DNA of 6,845 nucleotides from positions 1 through 6,845 of the forward strand of contig CALPKO020000071.1 of assembly GCA_943324165.2 (NCBI GenBank), written 5' to 3'. Shown here piece by piece: positions 1-5,822 of this stretch. A program made the position numbers and the translations under genes. Origin of the DNA: Bdellovibrio sp. ZAP7. GTDB taxonomy: Bacteria > Bacteroidota > Bacteroidia > Flavobacteriales > Flavobacteriaceae. The notes under the pieces are model-generated. The model made no database searches. It was not told the DNA's origin and saw only the letters and a program-made list of their open reading frames with translations. Position 1 is the first letter of the stretch. Every line of letters begins with the position of its first letter.

Positions 1-497
1 GCTTCTTTTAAATCTGTAATAATACCTAAAACAGGCCCTGGATAAAACTGGGTTGGATGAGCAGTCAAAACGGTACGAATATTAAAATTCTCCAAAAAAT
101 ATTTCAATTCACCCACATTCTCTTTGGCCTCAGCTTTTTCCTTGATATCTCGCAGCGATCCTCTACCTTCCATATTATTTACAATTGGAAATGCTGTATC
201 TTCAATTGCATCAAACAAAACAATCTGACGCTCAACATATTGAATAAATTTAAACAGTAAATCAATTTTTTCGTTTTCTGATTTATTATCCAAAAATTTT
301 GTTGAGAATTCATCAAAGATTTGAATTGGACTTTTTTGATTTTTGAATCCTTTATCGCAAAAATCAGAAAAAAGCGGAAGTAAAACACCGGTATTATCAA
401 TGTCATCAAAAGGTAAAGTAATGAAAACGCTATTATAGATTTGGTATTTCAACCTTACATGTTCATTGAAACGCTCTGATTTTGTTGGAGTATACAT
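1..497 (-). CDS. ppc: Phosphoenolpyruvate carboxylase, N-terminal part (runs off left edge)
   Basis: This open frame starts at ATG 497-495 on the minus strand and continues without a stop to the window edge, giving 165 residues. PEP carboxylase converts PEP and bicarbonate to oxaloacetate and phosphate, a cytoplasmic anaplerotic step feeding the TCA cycle. The diagnostic piece is TAHPTQFYPG at residues 145-154. It matches the TAHPT motif around the catalytic histidine of the family (His138 in E. coli), making His147 the likely equivalent. The preceding stretch VERQIVLFDAIEDTAFP (about 94-110) also reads as the PEPC N-terminal region, and the whole resembles flavobacterial PEPCs as I remember them. 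The family is usually 850-900 residues, so about four fifths is missing, including the second catalytic histidine and the C-terminal allosteric site. The start lies only about 25 bp beyond the T-run of the upstream lrp terminator, and I see no convincing promoter of its own. Confidence 0.9.
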   Translation of the reverse strand, partial: MYTPTKSERFNEHVRLKYQIYNSVFITLPFDDIDNTGVLLPLFSDFCDKGFKNQKSPIQIFDEFSTKFLDNKSENEKIDLLFKFIQYVERQIVLFDAIEDTAFPIVNNMEGRGSLRDIKEKAEAKENVGELKYFLENFNIRTVLTAHPTQFYPGPVLGIITDLKE

Positions 498-522
498 GAC
501 TTTAAAACTTTTGGTTAAATTT

Positions 523-553
523 AAAAAAAAAACCTCAAGTTTACACTTGAGGT
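523..553 (-). terminator. Intrinsic terminator of the Lrp/AsnC gene
   Basis: On the minus strand a 9-bp perfect stem (ACCTCAAGT at 532-540 paired with ACTTGAGGT at 545-553) closes a 4-nt loop. It is followed directly by a run of ten T (523-532 read on the minus strand, with the first T being part of the stem). It lies 25 bp after the lrp stop codon and just before the ppc start, so it should end lrp transcription and largely uncouple ppc. The plus strand lacks a comparable T-run and has no gene here, so action is expected on the minus strand only. Confidence 0.88.
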
Positions 554-577
554 CCTATTTTTATTAAAAGCATTTGA

Positions 578-1057
578 TTACATATTTTTGAAAATAGTAT
601 GCATCAATCTTTTTTTATCATTTATGCTTTCTTCAAGTGAAATCATAGTTTCGGTTCTGTAAACGCCTTCGATGTCATCAATCATAAAAATAACATCTTT
701 TGCATGTTTTGTATCTTTCGCTCTAATTTTACAAAAGATATTAAATTTACCTGTAGTTACATGAGCCACAGTAACAAATGGTATATCGTTAATTCGCTCT
801 AAGACAAATTTGGTTTGCGAAGTATTGTTTAAGAAAACTCCTACATATGCAATAAAAGAATAACCTAGTTTCTCATAATCTAGCGTCAATGAAGAACCCA
901 TTATAATCCCAGCATCTTCCATTTTCTTTACTCTAACATGTACGGTACCAGCAGATATCAATAGTTTTTTTGCAATGTCTGTAAACGGAACTCTTGTATT
1001 GTCAATCAACATGTCTAAAATCTGATGATCAACTTCATCTAATCTAAATTTACTCAT
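578..1057 (-). CDS. Lrp/AsnC family transcriptional regulator
   Basis: This 159-residue protein has the full length and layout of the Lrp/AsnC (feast/famine) family. The N-terminal winged helix-turn-helix spans about 6-55, starting LDEVDHQILDMLIDN. Its second helix is around PFTDIAKKLLI (24-34) and the recognition helix around SAGTVHVRVKKMEDAG (35-50). A linking strand (about 52-62) leads to the C-terminal RAM/ligand-binding domain (about 66-145), whose turn HVTTGKFNIFCKIRAKD (99-115) includes the glycine commonly near the effector site. Such proteins assemble as dimers to octamers on DNA and often respond to amino acids. The effector and targets here cannot be read from sequence. The sequence closely resembles a regulator I recall as strongly conserved across Flavobacterium. 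It lies 55 bp downstream of the M14 gene on the same strand with no hairpin between, so read-through from that gene is possible. A strong terminator follows it. Confidence 0.93.
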   Translation of the reverse strand: MSKFRLDEVDHQILDMLIDNTRVPFTDIAKKLLISAGTVHVRVKKMEDAGIIMGSSLTLDYEKLGYSFIAYVGVFLNNTSQTKFVLERINDIPFVTVAHVTTGKFNIFCKIRAKDTKHAKDVIFMIDDIEGVYRTETMISLEESINDKKRLMHTIFKNM

Positions 1058-1112
1058 AATATTGTGTGTTTGCGGTTTTAATTATTATACAAAAAAGGTT
1101 AGAATATATTTT

Positions 1113-2273
1113 TTAAATTACTGAACCATTAACAATTTCAATTAAATTCTCAGCATTTTCTAAATAAAAATCAGCCTTTTGATTAATTTCTGGGAAATTC
1201 TGCTTTTTATCAAAGTAGGTTCTTCCGTCTGCATCTAATTCAAAATGACCAATTTTATTTTCTAAATTATCAATTTTAACAACAAAAGCGTTAAAAAAGA
1301 CATTATTATTTATTAATTCTTCTCTATAGTTAGCAGCAAAATTCGTTATAATTTCTGAATTATCATAATTAATTTTCACATTTTTATAAACAAAATCAAA
1401 AAAATCTGTATTATTCTGCGGAATATTCATGTATTCATCAATTTTGTTGTCAACTACAACGTTTTCGTAAATCGCAACAAAACTTGATAATAATGCAATA
1501 AATAGGTATTTTCGCGATTCATCACGGTTATAATCATTTTGGAAGTGTCCAGCTTCAAAAAGCACAGTTGACGTTCCTAGATTTTGAAAAGTATCTCCAA
1601 CACAATTTATATTAAATCCATCGTCAAATCGGCTGATTTGATTTGGGATGTACTTTTGTAGCGTTCTATTTATGGCAATAATTAATTTGGCAGCATTATT
1701 TCGTACTGTGTTAAACGAACGTTCTTCATTAAAAGATGGTGCTAAAAAGGACACCGTTGCTGGATTATGGGTTTTTCCGACACCAAAAATCGAACGTTGA
1801 TCGTGCAAATTGTAACAATAATTAGGTTTGAAAAGGTCATAACATCGGCGCAAGACCAAACTTTCTGGCTGAGATAAATTTTGAGCGTCTCGATTTAAAT
1901 CAATTTTATTCGCATTTTCTCTCGTGTATGATTCAGCTCCATCAGGATTTAACATCGGAATGAAACAAAATGTAAAAAAATTCAATAAATTAGTTTTTAA
2001 TTCAGAACCAAAATCAAAGAAATTAAACAAATCAAACAATGCTTTTGTTGTTGTACTTTCATTACCATGCATTTGGGACCAAATTAATATTCGCATCGAA
2101 CCAGTACCAATTTCATAACTGTAAATTGGTTTATCAAGGACTGATTTTCCAATTATTTTTACAGCCGATTTGTGCTTTTCTTTTAATAATAAAGGTTCAA
2201 TCTTTTCTAAAGTAATGTAACGACCATTAAGCGAATGCTCAATAAATTGGTTTGCTAATTTTAAGTAATCCAT
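1113..2273 (-). CDS. M14 family zinc carboxypeptidase, cytoplasmic type
   Basis: The 386-residue product has a complete M14 metallocarboxypeptidase core. The zinc ligands are His69 and Glu72 in the HxxE motif (MHGNES, 68-73) and His157 in NLHDQ (155-159). The substrate-binding Asn-Arg pair is at 127-128 (DLNRDA), after the typical stretch PMLNPDGAE (106-114). The catalytic glutamate is most likely Glu240 in TVLFEAGH (236-243). All key residues are present, so an active enzyme is expected, removing a C-terminal residue from a peptide or an amidated side product. There is no signal peptide, so it should act in the cytoplasm. This resembles MpaA-type murein-peptide amidases or recycling enzymes more than secreted digestive carboxypeptidases, but the substrate is unknown. 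The segment beyond about residue 275 is not recognisable to me and probably forms an accessory C-terminal domain. It is divergent from the XRE regulator across an operator array, which suggests control by that regulator. Confidence 0.9.
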   Translation of the reverse strand: MDYLKLANQFIEHSLNGRYITLEKIEPLLLKEKHKSAVKIIGKSVLDKPIYSYEIGTGSMRILIWSQMHGNESTTTKALFDLFNFFDFGSELKTNLLNFFTFCFIPMLNPDGAESYTRENANKIDLNRDAQNLSQPESLVLRRCYDLFKPNYCYNLHDQRSIFGVGKTHNPATVSFLAPSFNEERSFNTVRNNAAKLIIAINRTLQKYIPNQISRFDDGFNINCVGDTFQNLGTSTVLFEAGHFQNDYNRDESRKYLFIALLSSFVAIYENVVVDNKIDEYMNIPQNNTDFFDFVYKNVKINYDNSEIITNFAANYREELINNNVFFNAFVVKIDNLENKIGHFELDADGRTYFDKKQNFPEINQKADFYLENAENLIEIVNGSVI

Positions 2274-2288
2274 TGCTTAATTTTTAGT

Positions 2289-2302
2289 TTTACAAAAGTA
2301 AA
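2289..2302 (-). promoter_or_regulatory. Operator O1 with embedded -7 element for the M14 gene
   Basis: This is a perfect TTTAC-AAAA-GTAAA inverted repeat. Read on the minus strand it contains TACTTTTG (2300-2293), an exact TAnnTTTG -7 element pointing at the peptidase gene, whose ATG is about 20 bp further on. A TTTG at 2320-2317 on the minus strand could be the -33 element, but the 16-nt spacer is short. It is the best promoter candidate for the peptidase. Confidence 0.6.
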
Positions 2303-2312
2303 CATCTTTATA

Positions 2313-2326
2313 TTTACAAATGTAAA
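2313..2326 (-). promoter_or_regulatory. Operator O2 with embedded -7 element
   Basis: This is a perfect TTTAC-AAAT-GTAAA inverted repeat starting 24 bp from O1. On the minus strand it contains TACATTTG (2324-2317), an exact TAnnTTTG that could be a second start for the peptidase mRNA. No clear -33 TTG is visible at the right distance. The sequence AAACATC follows both O1 (2300-2306) and O2 (2324-2330), so similarity extends a few bases beyond the palindrome. Confidence 0.55.
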
Positions 2327-2346
2327 CATCGATTTTATGTAAAATG

Positions 2347-2360
2347 TTTAAAGATGTAAA
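2347..2360. promoter_or_regulatory. Operator O3 (one mismatch)
   Basis: TTTAA-AGAT-GTAAA differs from TTTAC-N4-GTAAA at one arm position and starts 34 bp from O2. Unlike O1 and O2 it has no exact TAnnTTTG, so it would be an upstream binding site rather than a promoter element. Confidence 0.45.
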
Positions 2361-2510
2361 CAAATTTCTTGACCGATAAATTGATATCTGCCCATCTTTT
2401 GTTTACATTTTACAATCTCTTTAATTTATGAATTTAAAAAAATATAAATCAACATATTAATCTTATTTAATTAAACTATAAATAGAATGTTTTTATTAGC
2501 TTTTGAACAA

Positions 2511-2524
2511 TTTAACTTTGTAAA
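2511..2524 (+). promoter_or_regulatory. Operator O4 with embedded -7 element
   Basis: TTTAA-CTTT-GTAAA differs from the repeat consensus at one arm position. On the plus strand it contains TAACTTTG (2513-2520), an exact TAnnTTTG oriented toward the XRE gene. I find no TTG at normal -33 distance, so if it is a promoter it is probably the weaker of two. Confidence 0.45.
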
Positions 2525-2525
2525 A

Positions 2526-2556
2526 TTGTTTATGTAAATTCTTTTATTTACATTTG
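2526..2556 (+). promoter_or_regulatory. Predicted promoter of the XRE regulator gene
   Basis: TTG at 2526-2528 and TACATTTG at 2549-2556 are separated by 20 nt, fitting the Bacteroidota pattern of TTG/TTTG near -33 and TAnnTTTG near -7. Transcription would begin near 2561-2564, leaving a leader of roughly 25 nt. The -7 element lies inside operator O5, so a bound regulator should block it. Confidence 0.6.
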
Positions 2557-2560
2557 TAAC
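2547..2560 (+). promoter_or_regulatory. Operator O5 over the XRE promoter
   Basis: TTTAC-ATTT-GTAAC matches the inverted repeat at nine of ten arm positions and starts 36 bp after O4. It covers the predicted -7 element TACATTTG completely, the usual placement for a repressor site. Confidence 0.55.
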
Positions 2561-2580
2561 TATGGATTTTTATACTACAA

Positions 2581-2594
2581 TTTACAATGTTAAA
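2581..2594 (+). promoter_or_regulatory. Operator O6 across the XRE start codon
   Basis: TTTAC-AATG-TTAAA matches at nine of ten arm positions, starts 34 bp after O5, and contains the ATG at 2587-2589. A site across the start codon could block early elongation. Single copies of such an AT-rich motif can arise by chance, so support comes mainly from its regular place in the array. Confidence 0.4.
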
Positions 2595-3045
2595 CACTGA
2601 AGATTTTGTCAAAAGATTAGAAATTTTATTAGATTATTACAGCCTGAATGCATCTAGTTTTGCTGATAAGATTGGGGTACAACGTTCAAGTATCTCTCAT
2701 TTATTATCTGGTCGAAATAAACCCAGTTTAGATTTTATAATGAAAATTACCGCCATTTTCCCCGATATAAACATCTATTGGATTTTGAACGGAAAGGAAG
2801 ATTTCTTAAAAAAAGATGCTGAAAATAGAAATCCTAATTCTAAAGTAATTGAAATAGCAGCCACCCCCACTTCATCTCAAAATGCTGTAATAGAAGATTT
2901 ATTCAACGCAACAGAAATAAAAAACATAGCCGTTGAAATACAAGATATTCCCCAGACAAGTAGCAATCAAAAATCTGAAATTTATAAAATTGTGATTTTT
3001 TATAAAAACGGCACATTTAGAGATTTCGTTAATGAAAATAAGTAA
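2587..3045 (+). CDS. XRE/Cro-type helix-turn-helix transcriptional regulator
   Basis: This 152-residue protein carries an N-terminal XRE-type HTH at about 5-68. Helix two is around SSFADKIGV (23-31), and the turn and recognition helix lie around RSSISHLLSGRNKPS (33-47). It is followed by DFIMKITAIFPDINIYWILNG (49-69), typical of HTH_3 domains. Residues 75-130 are polar and low in complexity, with SSQ, NPNS and PTSSQ stretches, and are probably a flexible linker. A short hydrophobic tail at 131-147 (KIVIFYKNGTF) looks like a beta hairpin, and I recall a similar ending in related flavobacterial proteins. Its role may be dimerisation or effector sensing. The start is supported by the promoter and leader just upstream. 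No Shine-Dalgarno is present, as usual in this phylum. The gene diverges from the M14 peptidase, and the palindromes on both sides make autoregulation and control of the peptidase likely, but this is inference. Confidence 0.88.
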   Translation: MLNTEDFVKRLEILLDYYSLNASSFADKIGVQRSSISHLLSGRNKPSLDFIMKITAIFPDINIYWILNGKEDFLKKDAENRNPNSKVIEIAATPTSSQNAVIEDLFNATEIKNIAVEIQDIPQTSSNQKSEIYKIVIFYKNGTFRDFVNENK

Positions 3046-3174
3046 ATATTACAAGACCATTCTGAGGTTAAAATTAAAATTTTTCGATTACATTAATAAA
3101 ACCTAAAAATTAACTCAAACTGAAGTTTTACCTTAGATTCTTGACTTCCTTAACCGTAAAAGATTAATTATGGT

Positions 3175-3204
3175 TTTGAGGATTTTATTTTTTTTCTACA
3201 TTTG
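3175..3204 (+). promoter_or_regulatory. Promoter of the SAM-binding protein gene
   Basis: TTTG (3175-3178) and TACATTTG (3197-3204) are separated by 18 nt, a close match to the Bacteroidota promoter pattern. The expected start site is about 4-7 nt past the last G, near 3208-3211, only a few bases before the ATG at 3213, so the mRNA would be nearly leaderless. The rest of the 167-bp gap after the XRE stop shows no convincing terminator hairpin, so some read-through from the XRE gene is possible. TACATTTGGTAAA here resembles half of the upstream operators, but with a 5-nt spacer and an imperfect left arm. Confidence 0.65.
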
Positions 3205-3212
3205 GTAAAAAA

Positions 3213-3878
3213 ATGCTAAGAAGAGTTTTGAGTTTTTTTATACCTATCAAGATTTATGAAAAAAAATCTGCTGTGAGCCAAAATTTAGAAATCACTTGGA
3301 ACAATGGCGAATTGGTTTTAGATTCAAAAAACACCAACTATTCTTACGGAAGTCTGCAAAGAATTTTGAAAATCGGTTTAAAGGCAATTGGTTTTAATAA
3401 AATTCAAAAAATGCAATCCGTTTTAGTTCTTGGTGTTGCTGGCGGTAGTGTTATCAAAACATTAGTGAACGAAATTGGCTTTACAGGCAAAATTGTTGGT
3501 GTTGAAATAGATGAAAACATTATCGAAATTGCAAACAAATATTTCAAAATCAATGAAATAGATAACCTAGAAATCGTTATTGCTGATGCTTTTGAGTTTG
3601 TTTTAAAAACCAAAGAGAAATTCGACTTAATAATTATAGATATTTTTCAAGATACAAAAATGCCTAACTTTTTATTTGAGAAATTTTTTGTGAATAGAAT
3701 TTGTTTCCTTTTAAATAGCCAAGGTTTTGTTTTGTTCAACACCATGTGCTTGACTGAAATTGACAATAAGAGAAATGAGCAATTTGTTCATTTAGTGGAT
3801 GCTAAAGCTTTTCATGTCAAAAAAATCCCGCGAATTGAATTGCATAATGAACTCATTATTATTGAGAAAAAATTGTAA
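3213..3878 (+). CDS. Spermidine-synthase-like SAM-dependent methyltransferase-fold protein
   Basis: The 221-residue product has a class I Rossmann-fold SAM-binding core. Motif I is VLVLGVAGGSV (70-80). The acidic ribose-contacting residue is at the end of the next strand in VGVEID (95-100). An Asp in ADAFEFV (124-130) should lie near the adenine. The strand FDLIIIDIFQD (137-147) matches the position of the catalytic Asp loop of spermidine synthases. Order and spacing fit the spermidine synthase superfamily. However, the protein is shorter than typical SpeE (about 280-290 residues), with an abbreviated N-terminal domain (1-65). It also has GVAGGS where SpeE has GGGDG, and lacks the D-x-x-D-P signature. 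I would not call it a polyamine enzyme; a methyltransferase or other SAM-dependent activity is equally possible. It has its own promoter and converges on rho. Confidence 0.82.
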   Translation: MLRRVLSFFIPIKIYEKKSAVSQNLEITWNNGELVLDSKNTNYSYGSLQRILKIGLKAIGFNKIQKMQSVLVLGVAGGSVIKTLVNEIGFTGKIVGVEIDENIIEIANKYFKINEIDNLEIVIADAFEFVLKTKEKFDLIIIDIFQDTKMPNFLFEKFFVNRICFLLNSQGFVLFNTMCLTEIDNKRNEQFVHLVDAKAFHVKKIPRIELHNELIIIEKKL

Positions 3879-3888
3879 TTACAAAAAT

Positions 3889-3916
3889 AAATCCAATAAA
3901 ATTAATTATTGGATTT
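3889..3916. terminator. Bidirectional hairpin between convergent genes
   Basis: An 11-bp perfect stem (AAATCCAATAA at 3889-3899 paired with TTATTGGATTT at 3906-3916) closes a 6-nt AATTAA loop. On the plus strand it begins 10 bp after the SAM-protein stop and is followed by TATC, with the T-rich tract largely inside the stem. On the minus strand it begins 23 bp after the rho stop and runs into a T-rich tract, TATTTTTGT. The stem is AT-rich and so weaker than the other two terminators here, but its position between converging genes fits termination of both. Confidence 0.7.
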
Positions 3917-3939
3917 TATCTAGTACATTTTAAAGAAAA

Positions 3940-5715
3940 TCAATCATTCATCGAAATCAAAAACTCTTCATTATTTCTGGTTTTTTTAAACCTCTCGTTT
4001 ATAAAATCCATTGCTTCAACGGGGTTCATATCCGATAAATATTTCCTCATAATCCACATGCGTTGCAAAGTTTTTTCATCTAACAACATATCATCGCGTC
4101 TTGTACTTGATGAAGTTAAATCGATTGCAGGAAAAATTCTTTTGTTCGCAATTTTTCTATCCAATTGCAATTCCATATTACCAGTACCTTTAAATTCTTC
4201 AAAAATAACCTCGTCCATTTTTGAGCCTGTTTCTGTCAAAGCAGTAGCAATTATACTCAACGAGCCACCATTTTCTACATTTCTAGCTGCACCAAAAAAT
4301 CGTTTTGGTTTCTGAAGTGCATTGGCGTCTACACCACCACTCAAAACTTTACCAGATGCTGGTTGAACCGTATTGTAAGCTCTTGCTAAACGTGTAATCG
4401 AATCCAATAAAATTACAACATCATGTCCGCATTCTACTAATCGTTTTGCTTTTTCTAAAACAATATTAGCAATTTTTACATGTTCTTGTGGTTCTCTATC
4501 GAAAGTAGAAGCAATAACTTCGCCACGCACACTTCGTTGCATATCTGTAACCTCCTCCGGGCGTTCATCAATTAACAGAACTATTAGGTAAACTTCAGGA
4601 TGATTTGCCGCAATTGCGTTCGCTATATCTTTCAAAAGCATGGTTTTACCAGTTTTTGGTTGCGCCACTATCATTCCGCGCTGGCCTTTTCCAATTGGTG
4701 AAAATAAATCTATAATTCGCGTAGAAATTGAACTTCCTTTTTCCGCTAATTTAAATTTTTCGGAAGGAAAAACAGGTGTTAAATGTTCAAAAGATACCCG
4801 ATCTCGAACAACTTGAGGATCATGACCGTTGATTTTTAAAACTCTCACTAATGGAAAGAACTTCTCTCCTTCTTTTGGCGGTCGAACAACACCTTTTACG
4901 GTATCTCCAGTTTTAAGTCCAAACAATCTAATTTGTGAAGTTGACAAATAAATATCATCCGGTGATGCTAAATAATTATAGTCAGAGGAGCGCAAAAATC
5001 CATAACCGTCGGCCATCATTTCTAAAACGCCTTCACTTTCGATAATTCCGTCAAATTCAAAATCAGAATCTCTAAAATTATTTTTCTTGTTTTTAAAATT
5101 AGGATTTTGATTCGGATTTTGGTTTGGATTTTGATTTGGATTATTCTTATTTTTATGAAGTTGATTTGGGTTAATTGGTTTTGCAACGACTTTCTCTTCA
5201 ACAACAGAATCTTCTACAACTTGCGTTTCTGAATTATTTTCAACGACATTTTCTTGTGCATTTTGTTCAATCTCAATCGCATTTTCTCTTGAAATTGCCT
5301 TATTGATTTTATTTTCGTACTTCGCTTTGTTGAATTTTATGATTTTCCTTTCGTTTTTAATCGGCGAATTTTGATCGTTTTCAATAATTGAAACTGGTCC
5401 ATTTTCCCTAATTTCTTTTTGTGGAGTTTCATCAAACAAAGTAACAGGTTTTACTTCTGTATTTTCGTTATTTTTTTCTACAGAAGGAATTGACTTATTA
5501 CTTTTTTCAGCAACAATCCTAGTTCTTTTAGATTTTAAATCTTCATTAGAACTACTATCTGAACTAATATTTTTAGTTTCAGCTGATTGTTTTTCTAAAA
5601 TAAGTGTGATTAAATTTTCTTTTTTTATACCAGTAAATTTAATGGTTTTGGCCAATTTGGCAATTTCTTGAAGTTCAGCTAACTTCATAGTTTTTAACGC
5701 AGAAATATCAAACAT
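3940..5715 (-). CDS. rho: Transcription termination factor Rho with long N-terminal insertion
   Basis: Rho is a hexameric RNA-dependent ATPase that ends transcription of untranslated RNA. Parts in order: a Rho_N SAP-like domain at about 1-43 ([20 protein letters not shown] inside it); a polar insertion of about 175 residues (44-218); and the cold-shock-type primary RNA-binding domain at about 228-297, with GYGFLRS (237-243) matching the RNA-contacting aromatics. The ATPase follows, with Walker A AQPKTGKT (351-358), [12 protein letters not shown] (380-391), Walker [11 protein letters not shown] (433-442), the Q-loop region [20 protein letters not shown] (459-478) and [13 protein letters not shown] (520-532). 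All catalytic and RNA-binding motifs are intact. At 591 residues it is far longer than E. coli Rho (419), entirely because of the insertion, which is rich in Asn, Gln, Glu and Lys with NPNQ repeats. The start is supported by the immediate Rho_N domain. It is divergent from the DUF4293 gene. Confidence 0.97.
   Translation of the reverse strand: MFDISALKTMKLAELQEIAKLAKTIKFTGIKKENLITLILEKQSAETKNISSDSSSNEDLKSKRTRIVAEKSNKSIPSVEKNNENTEVKPVTLFDETPQKEIRENGPVSIIENDQNSPIKNERKIIKFNKAKYENKINKAISRENAIEIEQNAQENVVENNSETQVVEDSVVEEKVVAKPINPNQLHKNKNNPNQNPNQNPNQNPNFKNKKNNFRDSDFEFDGIIESEGVLEMMADGYGFLRSSDYNYLASPDDIYLSTSQIRLFGLKTGDTVKGVVRPPKEGEKFFPLVRVLKINGHDPQVVRDRVSFEHLTPVFPSEKFKLAEKGSSISTRIIDLFSPIGKGQRGMIVAQPKTGKTMLLKDIANAIAANHPEVYLIVLLIDERPEEVTDMQRSVRGEVIASTFDREPQEHVKIANIVLEKAKRLVECGHDVVILLDSITRLARAYNTVQPASGKVLSGGVDANALQKPKRFFGAARNVENGGSLSIIATALTETGSKMDEVIFEEFKGTGNMELQLDRKIANKRIFPAIDLTSSSTRRDDMLLDEKTLQRMWIMRKYLSDMNPVEAMDFINERFKKTRNNEEFLISMND
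5098..5142 (-). repeat. 12-bp tandem repeat inside rho (NPNQ units)
   Basis: Nearly four head-to-tail 12-bp units (core GGATTTTGATTT on the plus strand, 45 bp in all) encode NPNQ at residues 192-195, 196-199 and 200-203 and then NPN at 204-206. Units differ at one or two third-codon positions, so the repeat is not brand new. Copy number could change by in-frame slippage without disrupting Rho. Confidence 0.85.
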
Positions 5716-5822
5716 GTATGTTATTTGAATTTAATTATATTTTTTTGGAAAGTAATGTGGGTGAATTTGATAATTTTTAATATAGATAACCCGAAGAATG
5801 AAGTGCTTAAGAATTTGTTTTG

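Larger units (their letters stand above)
2274..2586. promoter_or_regulatory. Divergent regulatory region with operator array between M14 peptidase and XRE gene
   Basis: This 313-bp gene-free stretch is very AT-rich and contains five of six copies of the inverted repeat TTTAC-N4-GTAAA, named O1 to O6 below; O6 extends into the XRE gene. O1 to O3 cluster next to the peptidase and O4 to O6 next to the XRE gene. The middle (about 2416-2510) holds only AT-rich sequence with no repeat I recognise. A looser element lies at 2402-2413, where two TTTAC half-sites stand as a direct repeat (TTTACATTTTAC). Extra GTAAA half-sites occur at 2339-2343 and 2534-2538. I see no small ORF or RNA gene here. Confidence 0.7.

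Noticed and set aside
57..409. Short open frames on both strands at 57-260 (plus) and 179-409 (minus)
   Set aside because: They lie within the ppc coding region in other frames. Their translations have no recognisable features, whereas the ppc frame matches PEPC throughout.
1924..2118. Plus-strand frame of 64 codons
   Set aside because: It is antisense to the conserved zinc-site region of the M14 peptidase and has no sign of being coding.
3060..3165. Possible terminator after the XRE gene (TGAGGTTA with TAACTCA, and AAACTGAAGTTT)
   Set aside because: Pairing is imperfect or leaves a two-base loop, and no T-run follows.
3404..3613. Minus-strand frame of 69 codons
   Set aside because: It is antisense to the SAM-binding motifs of the methyltransferase-fold gene.
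5098..5142. Short tandem repeats considered as a CRISPR-like or regulatory array
   Set aside because: The units are contiguous 12-mers without spacers and encode NPNQ in the rho frame.
4058..5204. Frames at 4058-4315 (plus) and 5022-5204 (minus) within rho
   Set aside because: The first is antisense to conserved ATPase sequence. The second is a frame-shifted reading of the low-complexity insertion, with Ile/Lys-rich output caused by the repeat.
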